64,000 nt of DNA from Zeus faber (Eukaryota > Chordata > Actinopteri > Zeiformes > Zeidae). The DNA is taken from positions 9,178,441 to 9,242,440 of the forward strand of contig OY482846.1 in the NCBI GenBank assembly GCA_960531495.1. The letters are read 5' to 3'. Positions 1 to 11,734 of the stretch are shown here, one piece after another. The position numbers were made by a program, and so were the translations under genes. The notes under the pieces were generated by a model. That model worked only from the letters and a program-made list of their open reading frames with translations, was not told the DNA's origin and made no database searches. The number at the start of each line of letters is the position of its first letter. Position 1 is the first letter of the stretch.

Positions 1-1200
1 AGGAGGGCGGATTAGCCGACAAGTACGGTTGTACATACACATATAGTCATAATGGCCTCGTTTTCCGCCACCGGAGGAATGTTTATTTATTTTTTTCATG
101 AGGTGTAATATTGGATTTTGACCAGAAGGATTAATGTGGAGAGATACCACTTTGGAGTCTCCCTGGAGCAGGGGACTTAGACTGCTTGTTATTAAAGGTC
201 CACTTAGGAATCTTAAGAAGTCCAGTTCCATTCCAGCAAAACGCAACGTCATCAAAGTTCATAACTTCTCGAGAACTACACCCCACTGTACATAATCAAT
301 GGCTTTAATCGATGGGAGGTATGCACTGTTTGGCACATGTAATAAATTGGCAACTGTGGCCGCATAGGCCACTGTTAGCCTTTACCTGGGATTGATTTGT
401 GTTTTGTTGCTTTGAGCGGATTGGCTCTGGTTCCCAATCTTTTTTTGTGTGTACCCCTCTTGCAAGATTTTGAAGACATTGTACGCCCCTTGACACAATG
501 CTGTATTTATTTTGGGGGGGTGGTTCTGGTTCACCTTTACATCAAATTTACATTTGGCAGACGCTTCAGCCATACTCTGCTGACCGCATTTGAAGCCTAA
601 CCACTTTTCTTTGTATAATAGTACTTAATAACTAACGAGGACCAATAACCAAGGACCAGTCCTCCTCCGTTACTGCTGTTACGTCCAGAAAATATTGTTG
701 GGAATAAGGAGCTGAGAACCACTGCCCCAGAGCTTCCCCAAGCAAAGGCCTCTGCTAATTTAAAGGAATAGTTCTTTGCCCTAGGTGCCTATATGTGTCT
801 ATCATGCTTCAATGAAATTTTCAATAAAACATTCCTTCCTGGTTCTTTGCCCCTCTATTGTGAGACGTTTCAGTCGGAGGAGCAGAGATGAGGTGAGAAT
901 CACCCGAGGGACCGTGCTCATGTACTTACACCAAGACACAAGATGTGGCCACGCATGACCGACATGGATCCGTATTGTCCCATATGGGTTCTGCGTGGAG
1001 AGGGGGGGAGAGGAGGGGAGGGCTGGGGTTCCCATGGAGAGGAGGAGGACAGTGGAGGACAGTGCAGATGGCCACAGCTGTGAGTTCTGCTCTGGGTGAC
1101 CCACTGATGATCAGCTGTAGAAAAAAACACTCACCATCCCTTCTCTCTCTGCGTGGAATACTGTGTCTGTCTTGCTTTTGTTTCTTCTCACTCACAAACA
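1..1200. other. Intergenic, nothing recognised
   Basis: I see no convincing exon, RNA gene or complete mobile element in this stretch. The short open frames lack codon or domain character. A small piece near 548-565 resembles the 3' tail shared by teleost SINEs, but it is too short to call. Confidence 0.4.
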
Positions 1201-1204
1201 AATG

Positions 1205-1258
1205 AACACACACACACACACACACGCGCACACACACACCCGAGCACACACACACACA

Positions 1259-1330
<72 letters not shown>
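1205..1330. repeat. (CA)n microsatellite with CG and GA interruptions
   Basis: An alternating CA tract of about 125 nt is broken near its left end by CGCG, CCGAG and AGA interruptions. The uninterrupted right half (about 1260-1329) is the longest pure run. Frames reading THTHTH or CVCVCV through it are repeat artefacts. Confidence 0.95.
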
Positions 1331-1332
<2 letters not shown>

Positions 1333-1911
1333 TATCCAAACAAGCCGATGATCTCCGGGGACGTACATCTTTATCTGTGGATTGAGAGAAAAACAAAGTG
1401 CCATCAGACAGAAGCATCTGGCTCGCTGCTGATGGAACATCTCTGTCTCCTGAGCTCTAACTCACATGGCCACAGACCCATCGGGTTTGAATGTTTACCA
1501 TGGAATATTATTTTTAATTTGTTATTATTTTCCCTTTGCAATTGGAATCATTGCTTAATATTACAAACGTGCATTTTTGAATGCCTTGGTTTTGGTCCAT
1601 GTGGCGTCTGGGAAGCACAATTCCTACTACCTAACCTTATGGCAAGAACAGCACATTTTGACGAAGGCGGTGAGCAGATAAAGATGTTAGGAAAGAAAAA
1701 AAAATGCAATTCAATTCAACTAGACGGCGAGGGAAAATAATATGATATACATTTTTTTTTATAATAATGGACCACAAAATAGGGAGGTAAAATGTAAGTG
1801 GAAGACATTAAAAAGAGATTGAGCAAGTAATTGCATTAGAAATGAAGAAGACATCAGCAGGACAAATATAAGAGAGAAGAGATATACAAACACAACAACT
1901 ACACACACACA

Positions 1912-2032
1912 AATAATATATATATACAGTATATATATATGTACATACATACATACAGTATATATATATATATACCAATCTGCCAAAACTGCTCGTACTG
2001 TATATATACAGTATATATATTTATATATATAA
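1912..2032. repeat. TA-rich repeat with TACAGTA centres
   Basis: Runs of TA are punctuated several times by the palindromic core TATACAGTATA (about 1924, 1955 and 2005). The tract can form cruciforms. No gene is visible. Confidence 0.8.
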
Positions 2033-2099
2033 AATTCTTATCTAGCGTGTAATTATCTTTTATTTAGTATAAAAATCACAAAACTTTATTTGAGCCAAA

Positions 2100-3150
2100 A
2101 ACCATGCATGGACACTGCTACAAACACTATTGATACAATCTTCTCATCTATAGGGACCTATTATTTGCACTCTGCAGCGGCAATCAATGATTTTTCAAAT
2201 CCAAACCTCTACACGTCAAATCAATACAGTTAGCAGCAAAGCTGAGGGCTAGTTTTCTGCTAGTTTGAGTTTTTTTCCCACAGTTACTTGCTAATTTGCT
2301 GCTCCTCTTCATAACTAGGTAACAGCTGGCACTAGTGTTTTCAAAGTATAACGTTGGTTCGATACCGCCCTATGTAGGCTACACACACTGCCTTTCATCT
2401 AATATGAAAAATTCACAACACGTGTTATATCACCATCAGAGCCATGGAGGCATGAATATCAAAGCGCATTCTCAGGGTTTTTGTTTCGTAACATCCACAC
2501 ATTTTCTCTTTCTACTTCTTTTCCGATCTGTCTAGCGTGGCGCTGACACAACGGGAGAGAACCCACATACATGACGCCGCCATGACCAACCCCTGCGTCC
2601 CCCACAACATTGGTTATTCCATAAACAATGTTGACACAAAAGCGTATGAATGAAACCCCCCATCCCCGCTCTCCTCTCGTTCACTTCTCCGCGGCTCCCA
2701 GATGAGCGCCCATGTCTCCCCTCACAGATCCTCCCTAACTCAAAGGCCCTTTCTAGTGGCGCCAAGACAACATGGCGCGCAATATATTTCTTCTTGATAT
2801 TAAAAACAAGTGGGACAAGGATTGTCTGGGCTCTCTAATCTAGACAACTGAGTCGTCATCCGCTCCCTGCCACCCCTCTGCATCTCTCTCCCTCTCGCTC
2901 TGTCTCTGTCTCTCGTCCCCCACTCCTGATCGTCATAGTGATAAGATATCGAGATGGGGAAGGGGGAGGTTGGAGGAGTACTGATGTGGGCTTACACCCC
3001 CCCAAATCCCCGCTGATGCTGTTCTCAGATCAGCCCATTTGTCTGTTTGCAGACGCTCCGAGAGACAGAACCGGCGACGTCCTTCTTTAATGTGTATCTC
3101 TGTCTTTTACATCCATGTGCTATTAAGGGACATGGACTGTAAAAAGCACA
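2100..3150. other. Unique-looking non-coding stretch
   Basis: No transposon ends or coding domains are recognised. The part from about 2540 to 2840 is less AT-rich and contains two inverted copies of CAACATTG/CAATGTTG about 13 nt apart. That resembles a paired SOX-type site and is reported as a weak regulatory candidate. The 2870-2930 part is a C/T-rich run. Confidence 0.35.

Positions 3151-3152
<2 letters not shown>

Positions 3153-3214
<62 letters not shown>
3153..3214. repeat. (CT)n microsatellite
   Basis: About 31 uninterrupted CT units. The pure homopyrimidine/homopurine tract could adopt triplex DNA. Short frames of LSLSLS or RERERE are artefacts. Confidence 0.95.
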
Positions 3215-3217
<3 letters not shown>

Positions 3218-3484
3218 GGCCACTTTCTCTCCCCTCTGGTGCTTTGTGTCCTGTCTGGTGTAATTTAATGCCTTGTCCTTTGTAATGTGTCTCCTGTGCA
3301 GTGATAGGGCCGTTGTACCTGCCTCCTGTGGTGGACCTCGCGTTTCACGCTCAGACATTCCGATGCATACTTGCGATAGTTGCCAAAATTTGCGGTCCAC
3401 AGCACAGCTAATTAATTACAGTTACAGCGAGAAAGAGGTAGACAGGCAAGGGAAACAGGGAAATAAAAGACAGTTTTACAGGTT

Positions 3485-3523
3485 TATATATACACACATA
3501 TACAGTATATGTGTGTATATATA
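3485..3523. repeat. 39-bp near-perfect palindrome
   Basis: Two 18-nt arms of TATA/CACACA sequence (3485-3502 and 3506-3523) are exact reverse complements separated by CAG. This is a cruciform-capable simple sequence. The CAG centre resembles the TATACAGTATA units at 1.9-2.0 kb. Confidence 0.85.
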
Positions 3524-3961
3524 CATATATATATATTAGGGTAAGGCCGGTGTAAAAGTTTTTAAAACGGTTTGATGTGAATTCAAACGCTGGACCAGAC
3601 TGGTATCCCGATGTGGCGGATCCGGGGGAGTTTAAGACATGGCTGCAGACCCGAACAGCTGTCCCGAATCGGCCGAATAAGTGTCCAATATGCAATTTTA
3701 ATACCAATCATGTTAGCTTAGAACACATACATTCGCAAACTGATGACATCCAGGTGTCCTGTGCTGAGTGCGCTCAGCTACATGGATGGGGCGCTTGGGG
3801 CTTGTGGCCAGTTGCCGTGGGGCAGGCCTGCTCTTGCGCGTGGAGCTGGTGGGCATGGGGGCTCCGGCGGCTCGCTTGTGGTGGTTTTGTGTCACAAAAC
3901 ACTGTGCTCCTCATCCCACAGGTCGTCCACAGGTAGGAGTTGTTGCAACCAGTTCTTGATT

Positions 3962-4159
3962 ACATTACATTTAGCAGACGCTCTTATCCAAAGCGACTTA
4001 CAATTGTTCAAACACCGATGGACACAGCCATCAGGAGCAATTAGGGGTTAAGTGTCTTGCTCAAGGACACTACAGCATGCTAGCAGGAGAAGCCTGGAGC
4101 CTCGAACCAGCAACCTTTAGATTACTAGACGACCAGCTCTACCTCCTGAGCTACCATCC
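3962..4159 (-). mobile_element. tRNA-derived SINE, copy 1
   Basis: Read on the minus strand, the element begins with a pol III box-A-like stretch (GTAGCTCAGGAGGTAGAGC, about 4136-4154). A box-B-like GGTTCGAGGCTCC follows (about 4098-4110), then a body containing the CTTGAGCAAGACACTTAACCC-like block. It ends with the tail GCGTCTGCTAAATGTAATG common to many teleost SINEs. Both promoter boxes are present, so this copy is better preserved than the one at 7983-8142, which has the opposite orientation. No clear target-site duplication was found by eye. Confidence 0.8.
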
Positions 4160-4577
4160 ATAAAGAATGAATAAAGAGTGGTATTGCAGGTTGAGAAGTT
4201 GAACTCCACTTGCAGACTAACTCTGTTCTAGATGCAATGGCATACACATACTCTGTGTTGTATACCCAGCATGCTGACAGCACAGGACAAGAGGAGAGAG
4301 GAAACATCCTCCTCAGACAAAGACATTCCGCTCATAGCACACAGAGAGAGGTGTCGGCTGACTGAGATAGACAGGTCACATGGAATGTGTCTTGCACACA
4401 ACTGTCGTTGATGCTACACACCGGTTACAGCAATTTTGAGTAAGGCTCTGACAGGAGACGCTGACCCAGAAGTTTGATAAAGGGGGTCCTGCTGAGAGCA
4501 CCAGCCACTACATTCAGTCCCATGGGAGATGTTTGATCTTGAAGGAGGATTGGGACAATTTAGAGACCCAGCATTGT
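4160..4577. other. Spacer between SINE and Gypsy relic
   Basis: No coding domain is recognised. It may include the degraded distal (integrase/LTR) part of the antisense Gypsy element to its right, but nothing is readable. Confidence 0.3.
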
Positions 4578-5094
4578 TCATATGCATCCAACTTCGTTTT
4601 CGTCATGATGTACTGTATGTGAGCAGGTTTTTGTCAGTCCAGACTGTAAAATTATGTCCTTTGAGCTGTGGCTGAACTTTTCACACACTGCCAATTTCAA
4701 AGCGAGGAATTCAAGCCCGTGGGCAGGGTACTTTGGTTGGCTATGACTGAGGGACCTGCTAGAAAACACTATGGGCTGGGCTTTGTCATCACTAGCCGGG
4801 ACCTGGGATAACACTGCACCCAGACCATCCAGGGATGCATCAGCGGATAAATGGCCTGCCAAAATCAGGATGTGCCTGAACCACACAGTGGAGCAGTGCA
4901 GACTTCAAGTTCTCAAAAGCCCTCTCACATCCCAGTCCTTGGGAGTCAGCGTGTAACGTTCCCCCTCTCCTGTACCCTCCAGAGCCTTTCAGCTTCAGCT
5001 TCTGTCCTACCATCAATGCAAAGAGTGGTTTTGCAATTGATGAGAAACAAGAAATAAAATGCTGATAGTATACCATGCAGAGAAAAGATCTCAC
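4578..5094 (-). pseudogene. Gypsy RT connection and RNase H fragment
   Basis: Two overlapping minus-strand frames carry the RT/RNase H junction. At 4840-5094 there is a YYQHFI...FSSIAKPLF stretch typical of the region after the RT palm. At 4578-4886 there is DASLDGLGAVLSQ followed by PIVFSSRSLSHSQPKYPAH, the start of a Gypsy RNase H with its first catalytic Asp. The frame shift between them and the truncated end mark it as dead. The function in an intact relative is degradation of the RNA strand during reverse transcription. Confidence 0.75.
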
Positions 5095-5442
5095 CTTCTT
5101 CTGAAAGGGTGTTCAGTCATCAGCATCCATCAGATCCTCCTTCTGGAATCAGGAGATAACAATGACTTTCTCCTGGTCGACAGAGACTCCCCTGACATCG
5201 ACCACGTGTCCTAGAAACCTCACAGACATCCGTAAGTAACTACACTTCTGGGAGAGCTTCAGATTCTGGATAAAAACACTTCCAGTTACCTCAGCACTTC
5301 CTCCTCTGACGGAGCAAACAACAGCAGGTCATCCAAGTAAGATTCTCAGGTCCCCATCCTTTTTCCAGACCATCACGAGAGGGAAGGCATATTCGCTGTG
5401 TGATTTACTCATAATGCCTTTGATCTCCACGTCTGACCTCTC

Positions 5443-6048
5443 TTAGCTGCGGATAGTGATAGGGGCCAGGAGGAACATGGCGATAGGGTAGACGGAGGGG
5501 GCGGTCATCGGAGAGGTGGATAGGGTGGACAAACTCCTTCGGTTCCCTGCAGTCCAGCGTATCTCAAGAGAAGACATCCTGGTAGGAGAGCAGAAGCTCA
5601 GACAGCTTTCACTTATAACTGTCAGACACATCACAACCATCTACATCAATGTTCACCAAGCCACAAGCCCTTCAGTAGACTGTGGAGATGAAGAAGGTTG
5701 GCCAGGGACGTCAAACTGTGATTTGCACAGCCCCTGAGTGATGGGTAGATCCCCCACAGCCAGGCAGGGGAAAACATCAACTATCTTGGCATTTCGGTAC
5801 AGTGTTATGGATTTCTGTGTCGGGTTCAACACCTTGAGCATACAAGACATGCTGGCTGAATCTAGCATACTCCTTAACACAGACTGGCCACCAATGTTAA
5901 CAGGAGCATAAAACAACTCACTAGCCCCCTCTACTCTCTGAGAGCCCATCAATATCTTCAGGGAATGCGCTACAGGCATGAGCGTGTCAGGGTTCGCCCG
6001 GGTCCTACCAGCATCAGCCACTAGATGCCGCCAGTACTGCCTTTTCAA
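5443..6048 (-). pseudogene. Gypsy protease and pre-RT fragment
   Basis: The 5653-6048 frame has an APVNIGGQSV...MLDSASMSC pattern at the position of a retropepsin-like domain. The expected Asp-Ser-Gly is seen as DSAS, so the active-site Gly is replaced. At 5443-5640 another frame corresponds to the segment that precedes RT in Gypsy polyproteins (QDVFSRDTLDC and HLSDDRPLRLPY when read in the shifted frame). Stops and frame changes show loss of function. Confidence 0.65.
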
Positions 6049-6051
6049 GGT

Positions 6052-6332
6052 TGCTCTGCTTCACCTATTTCTGTTCCTGATTACCCTGCCTCAATAGGTT
6101 ATATGTTTCACCTGTGTCTCGTTTGGTCGTCCCTATTTAGACCCTGTCATTTGTGTCCTCGGGCGCTCAGTCTTGAGTTTGTCTAACCTCATGACAACGC
6201 TCTTGTCCCAAGCTCCCGAGACTTCTTATTTGTTTTTGCCCAATTTTTGTACTTGTTTTGAGTAAACCTCTATTTTTGCCGCCTCTGCCTTGTTCTCTGC
6301 ATCTGGGTTCACTCAGCACACCTCCTAACAGA
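6052..6332 (+). mobile_element. Repeat insertion inside the Gypsy relic, possible solo LTR
   Basis: This block splits the antisense Gypsy protease and gag remnants. It has TCCCTATTTAG, a GTAAACC stretch and a terminal CTGGGTTCACT...CTCCTAACA, a layout typical of a retroelement LTR or related dispersed fish repeat. The left boundary is unclear and no target duplication was identified, so the class remains open. Confidence 0.45.
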
Positions 6333-6405
6333 GTGTAAATGTTTTTTACTTCACTGAGGGTGAAATCATGATTGTCTCTGCTACCCCTCTCATGGCACAG
6401 GCTCT

Positions 6406-6693
6406 CTAGTTTAAAGCCACTTCAGGAGAAGGGTGCTCCGACACAACTAGGGTTTGGGAGGCCAAAAGGCATTTGTTTCTGAAATGTCCAGACTTATGGC
6501 AGTAGAGACAGTCTGTAAAGCCTGCAGTGTGAATGAGTCGTGTGGCCACCGTCACCACACACTGTGCATGGGGCACTGGACTGGGGGCTGGTGTGTTAAG
6601 AGCTTCTGGCCTGGCGGGAAGTTCTGGGGTTGGCGAGGGTAGCTCTGAGACCGGCGGGAGTAGTTCTGGGACTGGTGATATGCCTGTTAGCAA
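6406..6693 (-). pseudogene. Gypsy gag zinc-knuckle fragment
   Basis: The minus-strand frame is proline-rich (SPVPELLPPVSELPSP and so on) and then has CLYCHKSGHFRNKC, an intact CX2CX4HX4C nucleocapsid knuckle. In intact elements this binds the RNA genome. A Pro-rich linker separates it from the protease remnant. It belongs to the element spanning 4578-7932. Confidence 0.75.
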
Positions 6694-6887
6694 GGGACAC
6701 AGTGCAAAGAGACATTTATCTTTAACTTAAATTTTTTTTAACAGGGGGGCAACCTGCTGGACATTCACATCAGCAGCAGGGCATAGTTAGAGATGGAAGC
6801 AACTGAGCAGTCAACACAGTAGGTTGCTGAGGCTGATTGGGTACAGGTGCACAGGCAGTGGGAGACACAGGGGTACAAGTGCCAGGG

Positions 6888-7932
6888 TTACCATGACATG
6901 CCCGGGACAGTTGCTATATTTTGTGTGTACGATTTGAGGTTAACTGCATGTTTGGCATGGGCAGCTACACTCCTCAGACTCCTCACATGACCATCCAACT
7001 TCTCCTGTACTTCAGCTGCTGTCCACAACTCCAAGGGCTTAAGCTGAAAAAACACTGCTCGGCTGGGGTCAGGGCAATGACCGATAAACATCATAACAAC
7101 CTTAGCACTGGGATCCCGAACACCTTTGCCGCGCCTGCAGAGGCACTTGATGGCTTTGCTCAGTCAAATCCAATAATCTATAGCACTCTCAGAGTTCCTC
7201 CTTACCGTCCCATAAAAGTCATAGGCATGCTGCAGTACGTGAGCTCGCTAAAGTTGCGCATGAGAATGTCAAATATCAGGTGGGAAGCTCAGCTGAACTG
7301 ACCAGAGTTCGAGTGCAGAATGATGCTTTCACCACATCGCTCGTCCTACCAGCCAGCCTGCTCATTATAAGTTCAGACCTATCACCATCGGAGCTGCAGG
7401 TTGCCCTGCTCATGTAGTTCATCATCATATCTTCCCACTCATGAATGGAAAATGTCCCAGCTTGGCCACCCCTGAAAAGGGGAGAGGGCCTGGATTCCAG
7501 TAGGACTACTACTTTAATTTGTGTGGGATCAACAGTCACATCGTGGGTGCTTGGGGACTGGGCCTGGGGGTTGCCAGGCTGACGCATGGTGTGGAGTAGC
7601 AGCGATACTGTCGCTAATCTGCTTAACTAAAACAGTAATACTACTATACTACTAACACTGTCAAGTAATGTCTCCCTAGTCACAACATGAGGAAACGTCT
7701 GTGGAGTCGGGTGGGACGCGTGTGTAACAGATGTTGAACTAGCAGTTGGACCCGACATAAACAAGAGCGACTCATCAGTCACAGGATTGCGGGCAACCTC
7801 AACAGGAAACACAGGCTTACCCGTCCCAAACCCAACTGACAAGACTGACCGTCCCCTTCCCACACCATAAGTTACATTAGCACCATTAAAGAAAGGGCTG
7901 GGAGCTGGGCTGAAAATATCTCTACTAGACAT
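6888..7932 (-). pseudogene. Gypsy gag N-terminal and core fragments
   Basis: Three minus-strand pieces can be put in order: 7627-7932 (N-terminal, starting MSSRDIFSPAPSPF), 7276-7587 (FRGGQAGTFSIHEWEDMM and ELIMSRLAGRTSDVVK, the conserved gag core block) and 6888-7094. They are in different frames with intervening stops. The gag core normally drives particle assembly. Confidence 0.7.
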
Positions 7933-7982
7933 GTCTATGTCTACAATAATCGCAGTGTAATAAAAAAAAAGGGTAATTAAAT

Positions 7983-8142
7983 TGGGGATGGTAGCTCAGG
8001 AGGTAGGCTCCTCCTGCTAACATGCTGTAGTGTCCTTGAGCAAGACACTTAACCCATAATTGCTCCTGATGACTGCATCCATCAGTGTTTGAATAATTGT
8101 AATTCACGTTGGATAAAAGCATCTGCTAAATGTAATGTAAAT
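7983..8142 (+). mobile_element. tRNA-derived SINE, copy 2, box B deleted
   Basis: It starts GGGATGGTAGCTCAGGAGGTAG (box A) and shares the body and tail with the SINE at 3962-4159, in the opposite orientation. Compared with that copy, the stretch with the box-B motif is missing: box A is followed almost directly by CTCCTCCTGCTAAC. Internal pol III transcription should therefore be weak or absent. Confidence 0.78.
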
Positions 8143-8464
8143 CAAGGTTTGAAAAACATCTATGATTTCAAATCCCCATTAAAAAGATCACAGAAAATAT
8201 AACTATTTTGAAAACAGATCTCTTTTTTTTTGCTTTGAACTTATTTATTTCATTTTTTTGCACACACAATTAAAAAGCACAAGCTGTGAAAAACTCATCA
8301 GAATACCACAACAAAAACTTCTCCCAAAGCGATCTTCACCAGCACACAACAGTTACCACAACTCAACACGTTAAATACCTATCACATGTAGCACAATTAG
8401 CATAACAAGCTACTGTAGCAGTGAATACCACGGATGGAGCGAGGTAGGATGAAGGAGGTTGCAA

Positions 8465-8492
8465 ATATATATATTTATATATATATATATGT
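8465..8492. repeat. (TA)n repeat
   Basis: A short TA-rich run directly left of a LINE fragment. Confidence 0.8.
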
Positions 8493-8507
8493 AGCATCTA
8501 AAAACCT

Positions 8508-8815
8508 CCCTTAACATCACTGACACTGCCCTCTCCTGGTTAAAATCATGCCTCTCTGACAGACACCAATATGTCAACATCAACATTAACATCAACAACT
8601 GCAAATCTACCACAGCCTCCCATCTGCCAAGGTGTACCACAGGGCTCGCTGCTTGGCCCCCTGTACTTCATCCTTAATCCTCCATCCATGCTGCCGCTTA
8701 ACCACATCATCCGCCATCATGGCCCAGTCTTCACTGCTTCCCTGCTATGCTGATGAATTCTGCTTTACATTTCTACCATCACAATCACCACTGATGATTG
8801 ACATCAAAAAAAGAT
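8508..8815 (+). pseudogene. LINE reverse-transcriptase fragment
   Basis: Although interrupted, the plus strand encodes CQGVPQGSLLGPL, the conserved RT block before the active site. About 35 codons further on it encodes PLNHIIRHHG followed by CYAD, the remains of the YADD catalytic box. The last Asp is changed (YADE). This is typical of Jockey-superfamily (L2/CR1/Rex1-like) LINEs, but it is a different family from the intact LINE at 31650-35149, which has GSPQGCVLSP and FADD. It is about 300 bp only, truncated at both ends. Confidence 0.75.
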
Positions 8816-8819
8816 AAAC

Positions 8820-11678
8820 GTAAATATATTGTGCTCCCTGAACGGGATGCTATAAGCTATGACTCCTAAGATACTGAGGGGACGACTCAGAATCCTGCAG
8901 GATGCTCACATCGGGTTTTTATTCTTCTTTGTACACAAAAAACAGCTTACCTACTGCCAACCCAACACCTCATGAAATTTTTGACAACCTCAAGGTGAAG
9001 AAGACGCTAAAAGAGCCTTAGAGAATTAGACAGGTTTGGGGGTTCAATCCCCAAACCTGCTATTCAAGAATACTACTGTAAAGCAAAGTGACAGCATGGA
9101 TGGACACAGATTCACACATCCTCAGAAATTCACCCACACACACACGCACGCACGCACACACACATACTAGTATGTACCAGCCTGCTGTTCTCTGCTTTGC
9201 ATAAATCCTCAACATAATGGGGAGAAAAACAAATCCCCCAGTGACCGCCGACGTTATTAAGTGTTTGAAAAAGGGTCTGAAAAACCATCTAATAGTTTCA
9301 AAACGTCTCCAATCACGGAGTCAAAAGGACCGTAGAGCGATGTTACTCCATTTAATTAATGTAATGTTCCACAATCATTGTGCAAATAAGATGGGTTTTC
9401 CTCATATTCAATTGAATTCAATTAGGACTCTGGAGTCTGAGCCACTTGGAATGAAGTTGTGATGGACTGCGGCTTTGAGCCTGCTAAGCTACAGGCGCTG
9501 GACTCATTGTTGGCGGTAACGGGCACGGCATCCAGCTCTTTTGGCTTATGGCCTGCTTTTATTGCCCTCTGCCATGAGGATGAAGATATAATGGCTAAAA
9601 ACTGGAAGGAGGAATAAAAAGCATAGAGGGAGAGTGGGATACTACTATTTTTTAACAAAGTGTGAATAAAAGCTAGATTTTGGATCTCAATTCTGGGTGA
9701 TTTTTGGCTGACTATTTTGCCTTGGTTGTCTTCAAAATGCATGTATACAATGTGTTTGTGTTCAAGCGTTCAGTAAATACGTCATTTTGAAGCTGTATTC
9801 ATGCGTTTATATTTTAAGCCACCGTATTTTTTCTCAGGGAATGGACATTGATCATTTTGAAAGCTTTGAAAACAGACCTCATTGGTAGTGGTCAGGTCAG
9901 CCCCACAAAATGTGCATCCATCCATCTAGCTTTAGGCCTCAGTTTTACTCGCCGTCCCGCCACCCGACGCGGCCCAACGCGCTCCAATGGCGGCGGAGGT
10001 CGTGTGCGGAAGAGGGGAGGGGCGGGGACAGTACATCAGCTGGATGTTAATCGACAGACTCACCTTCAGAGCACTCTCCTCTGGGACGAGCTGGAGGACC
10101 GCGAGGGGGAAAAGCAGAAGGAAATCAGACTGTGAGTGATTAGGTTAATGAAAGAGGAGAGAGGGGGAACGCGGAGTGAAAGGACGGGAAGAGGTGTTCC
10201 CTCCGGCAAATCGAGTCAGAATTGCATCCAGAATAGCATTGGAATTGAGGCGGTGACTGGCAGCAAAGGAGTGAAATGGAGGACGTACATAGGTGCAGAA
10301 ACAACTCCAAGTGTCCTCTTTCCCAACCGTCCAACTCTATCAGCCCCTTGAAAGATTAATGAAAAAGCTGCTTTTCTTCAGATTTCCTTTCCACCAGCAG
10401 ACAGATTCACTTAATTAGTGTACAATAAAGCTAAAAGTCTGACTCTGACTCTGTGCGCTGGCTTTAATCAGTTTTTCTTTTGGAGTAGTGAGAGGAAGGT
10501 ACTGTTTCAGCTCTGCACTATCAATACAAGAGAGGAAGCAACCAAAAAAGGCAAGTGAGACATTGCTGTTACAGTGCACAATATATTCCGAGTTATGAAA
10601 AAAAGAAAGCTTGGTTCGGCACAGTACTGCCGCTTACTCATTTAACCCTAATTTGAACCTAGAAAATATGTTTTTATGGAATACTTCAGATTTTCTATCC
10701 CTGTTTTAAACTCACCCCTCATCTACAATAGTCCGTACGTAGGTTTCGTTTTCAAAGCAGTCCAGCTGAACGACACTGCAGCACAGCAATGAAAATAACG
10801 CCAGCAAACAGGGAATTTAGCGATAAAACCAAACATATAATTTTACTTATATATTTAATAACTCCTAGACTTTGCAAAGTGAGACTGCTGTGGCATCGTG
10901 CTCACTTGTACCTGAAATGTGGAGTGAGTTTTTGCACTGAACAGGTACCATTTTATCTACCCCTGTAATCCATTTATCGTTCCCCAATGTGACAATATGA
11001 TTGTGGATTTGTCCCCCATTTCTTGCATTGAACTCCTGACGGAGTATGGGGCCGGAATGGAGAAAAGGCTGGAACCTACCTACGTACTACATGAGCGAAG
11101 AGTATTAAACATTAATAAATTACAGTAAGATATTCCTTTAACGCCTCTATTTTACAAATCAATCTATATGCAGAACCAAGGCTACCAGGGTTTAGCTTTT
11201 AACTCATTTGACTCTCATGCCCTAATTTAGTGTCCAGTCATAGTGTGTTTTAAATGGCAGAAAAAACAACAAAAAAAAACCCCCAACGAAACAAAGCCTA
11301 TTCCATTCCACTTTTTAAGGGGTAAGAGGTGATGTCACTCGAGTTTCCTGCTCAAATCAAACCGCACAGTCGCTTTTGTCACCTCTTTGTTAGCGCTGTT
11401 AGGCTAATTAGAAGTGACAGTGATGCTTATTAACATTTGCACCTTTGTGGGAATATTCAAATGCGACCAAAGGACATGTCCAGAGTCAAAGATGCCCCTT
11501 CCCTTTGTTCAATTGGTTGGAACGCAAACTGTGTGAAGTGCAATCCCTTTGAGAGGCCCAAGATATCCATCAATTATTAAGGGATGGACCATAAAGGATA
11601 TGTTTTGGATGATAGCTTTCCAAAACCCTTAAAGACGTATCTTCCACCAAGTATAAAACGCCCGTACGAAAACAAAGG

Positions 11679-11680
<2 letters not shown>
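8820..11680. other. Mostly unique non-coding DNA
   Basis: No transposon domains or convincing exons were seen. 9133-9165 is a short CA/CACG repeat. 9945-10030 is a GC- and CpG-rich patch. 11320-11490 has a non-repetitive texture with homeodomain-like AATTAG and TGACAG motifs and is flagged as a possible conserved non-coding element. Confidence 0.4.

Positions 11681-11682
<2 letters not shown>

Positions 11683-11732
<50 letters not shown>
11683..11732. repeat. (CA)n microsatellite
   Basis: About 25 uninterrupted AC units. Confidence 0.95.

Positions 11733-11734
<2 letters not shown>

Larger units (their letters stand above)
4578..7932 (-). mobile_element. Degraded antisense Ty3/Gypsy element, gag to RNase H order
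   Basis: Reading leftward from 7932, the remnants follow the standard Gypsy order. They are a gag N-terminal part, a gag core, a CCHC zinc knuckle (about 6560), a protease-like segment, the segment preceding RT, RT connection pieces, and an RNase H fragment ending at 4578. Every domain is broken by stops or frameshifts, and most of the RT core is missing. An unrelated repeat interrupts it at about 6052-6332. No integrase or LTR could be identified. The element cannot be autonomous. Confidence 0.8.

Noticed and set aside
926..1740. Frames with long THTH or VCVCV runs
   Set aside because: They are translations of the CA/GT microsatellite. The flanks show no domain, splice pattern or start context.
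4098..4156. A true tRNA gene
   Set aside because: Box A and box B are present, but no cloverleaf with anticodon stem is evident and the body/tail identifies a SINE.
9848..10135. A coding exon ending in ELEDREGEKQKEIRL
   Set aside because: The patch is GC-rich and open, but I recognise no family, no convincing acceptor and no partner exon.
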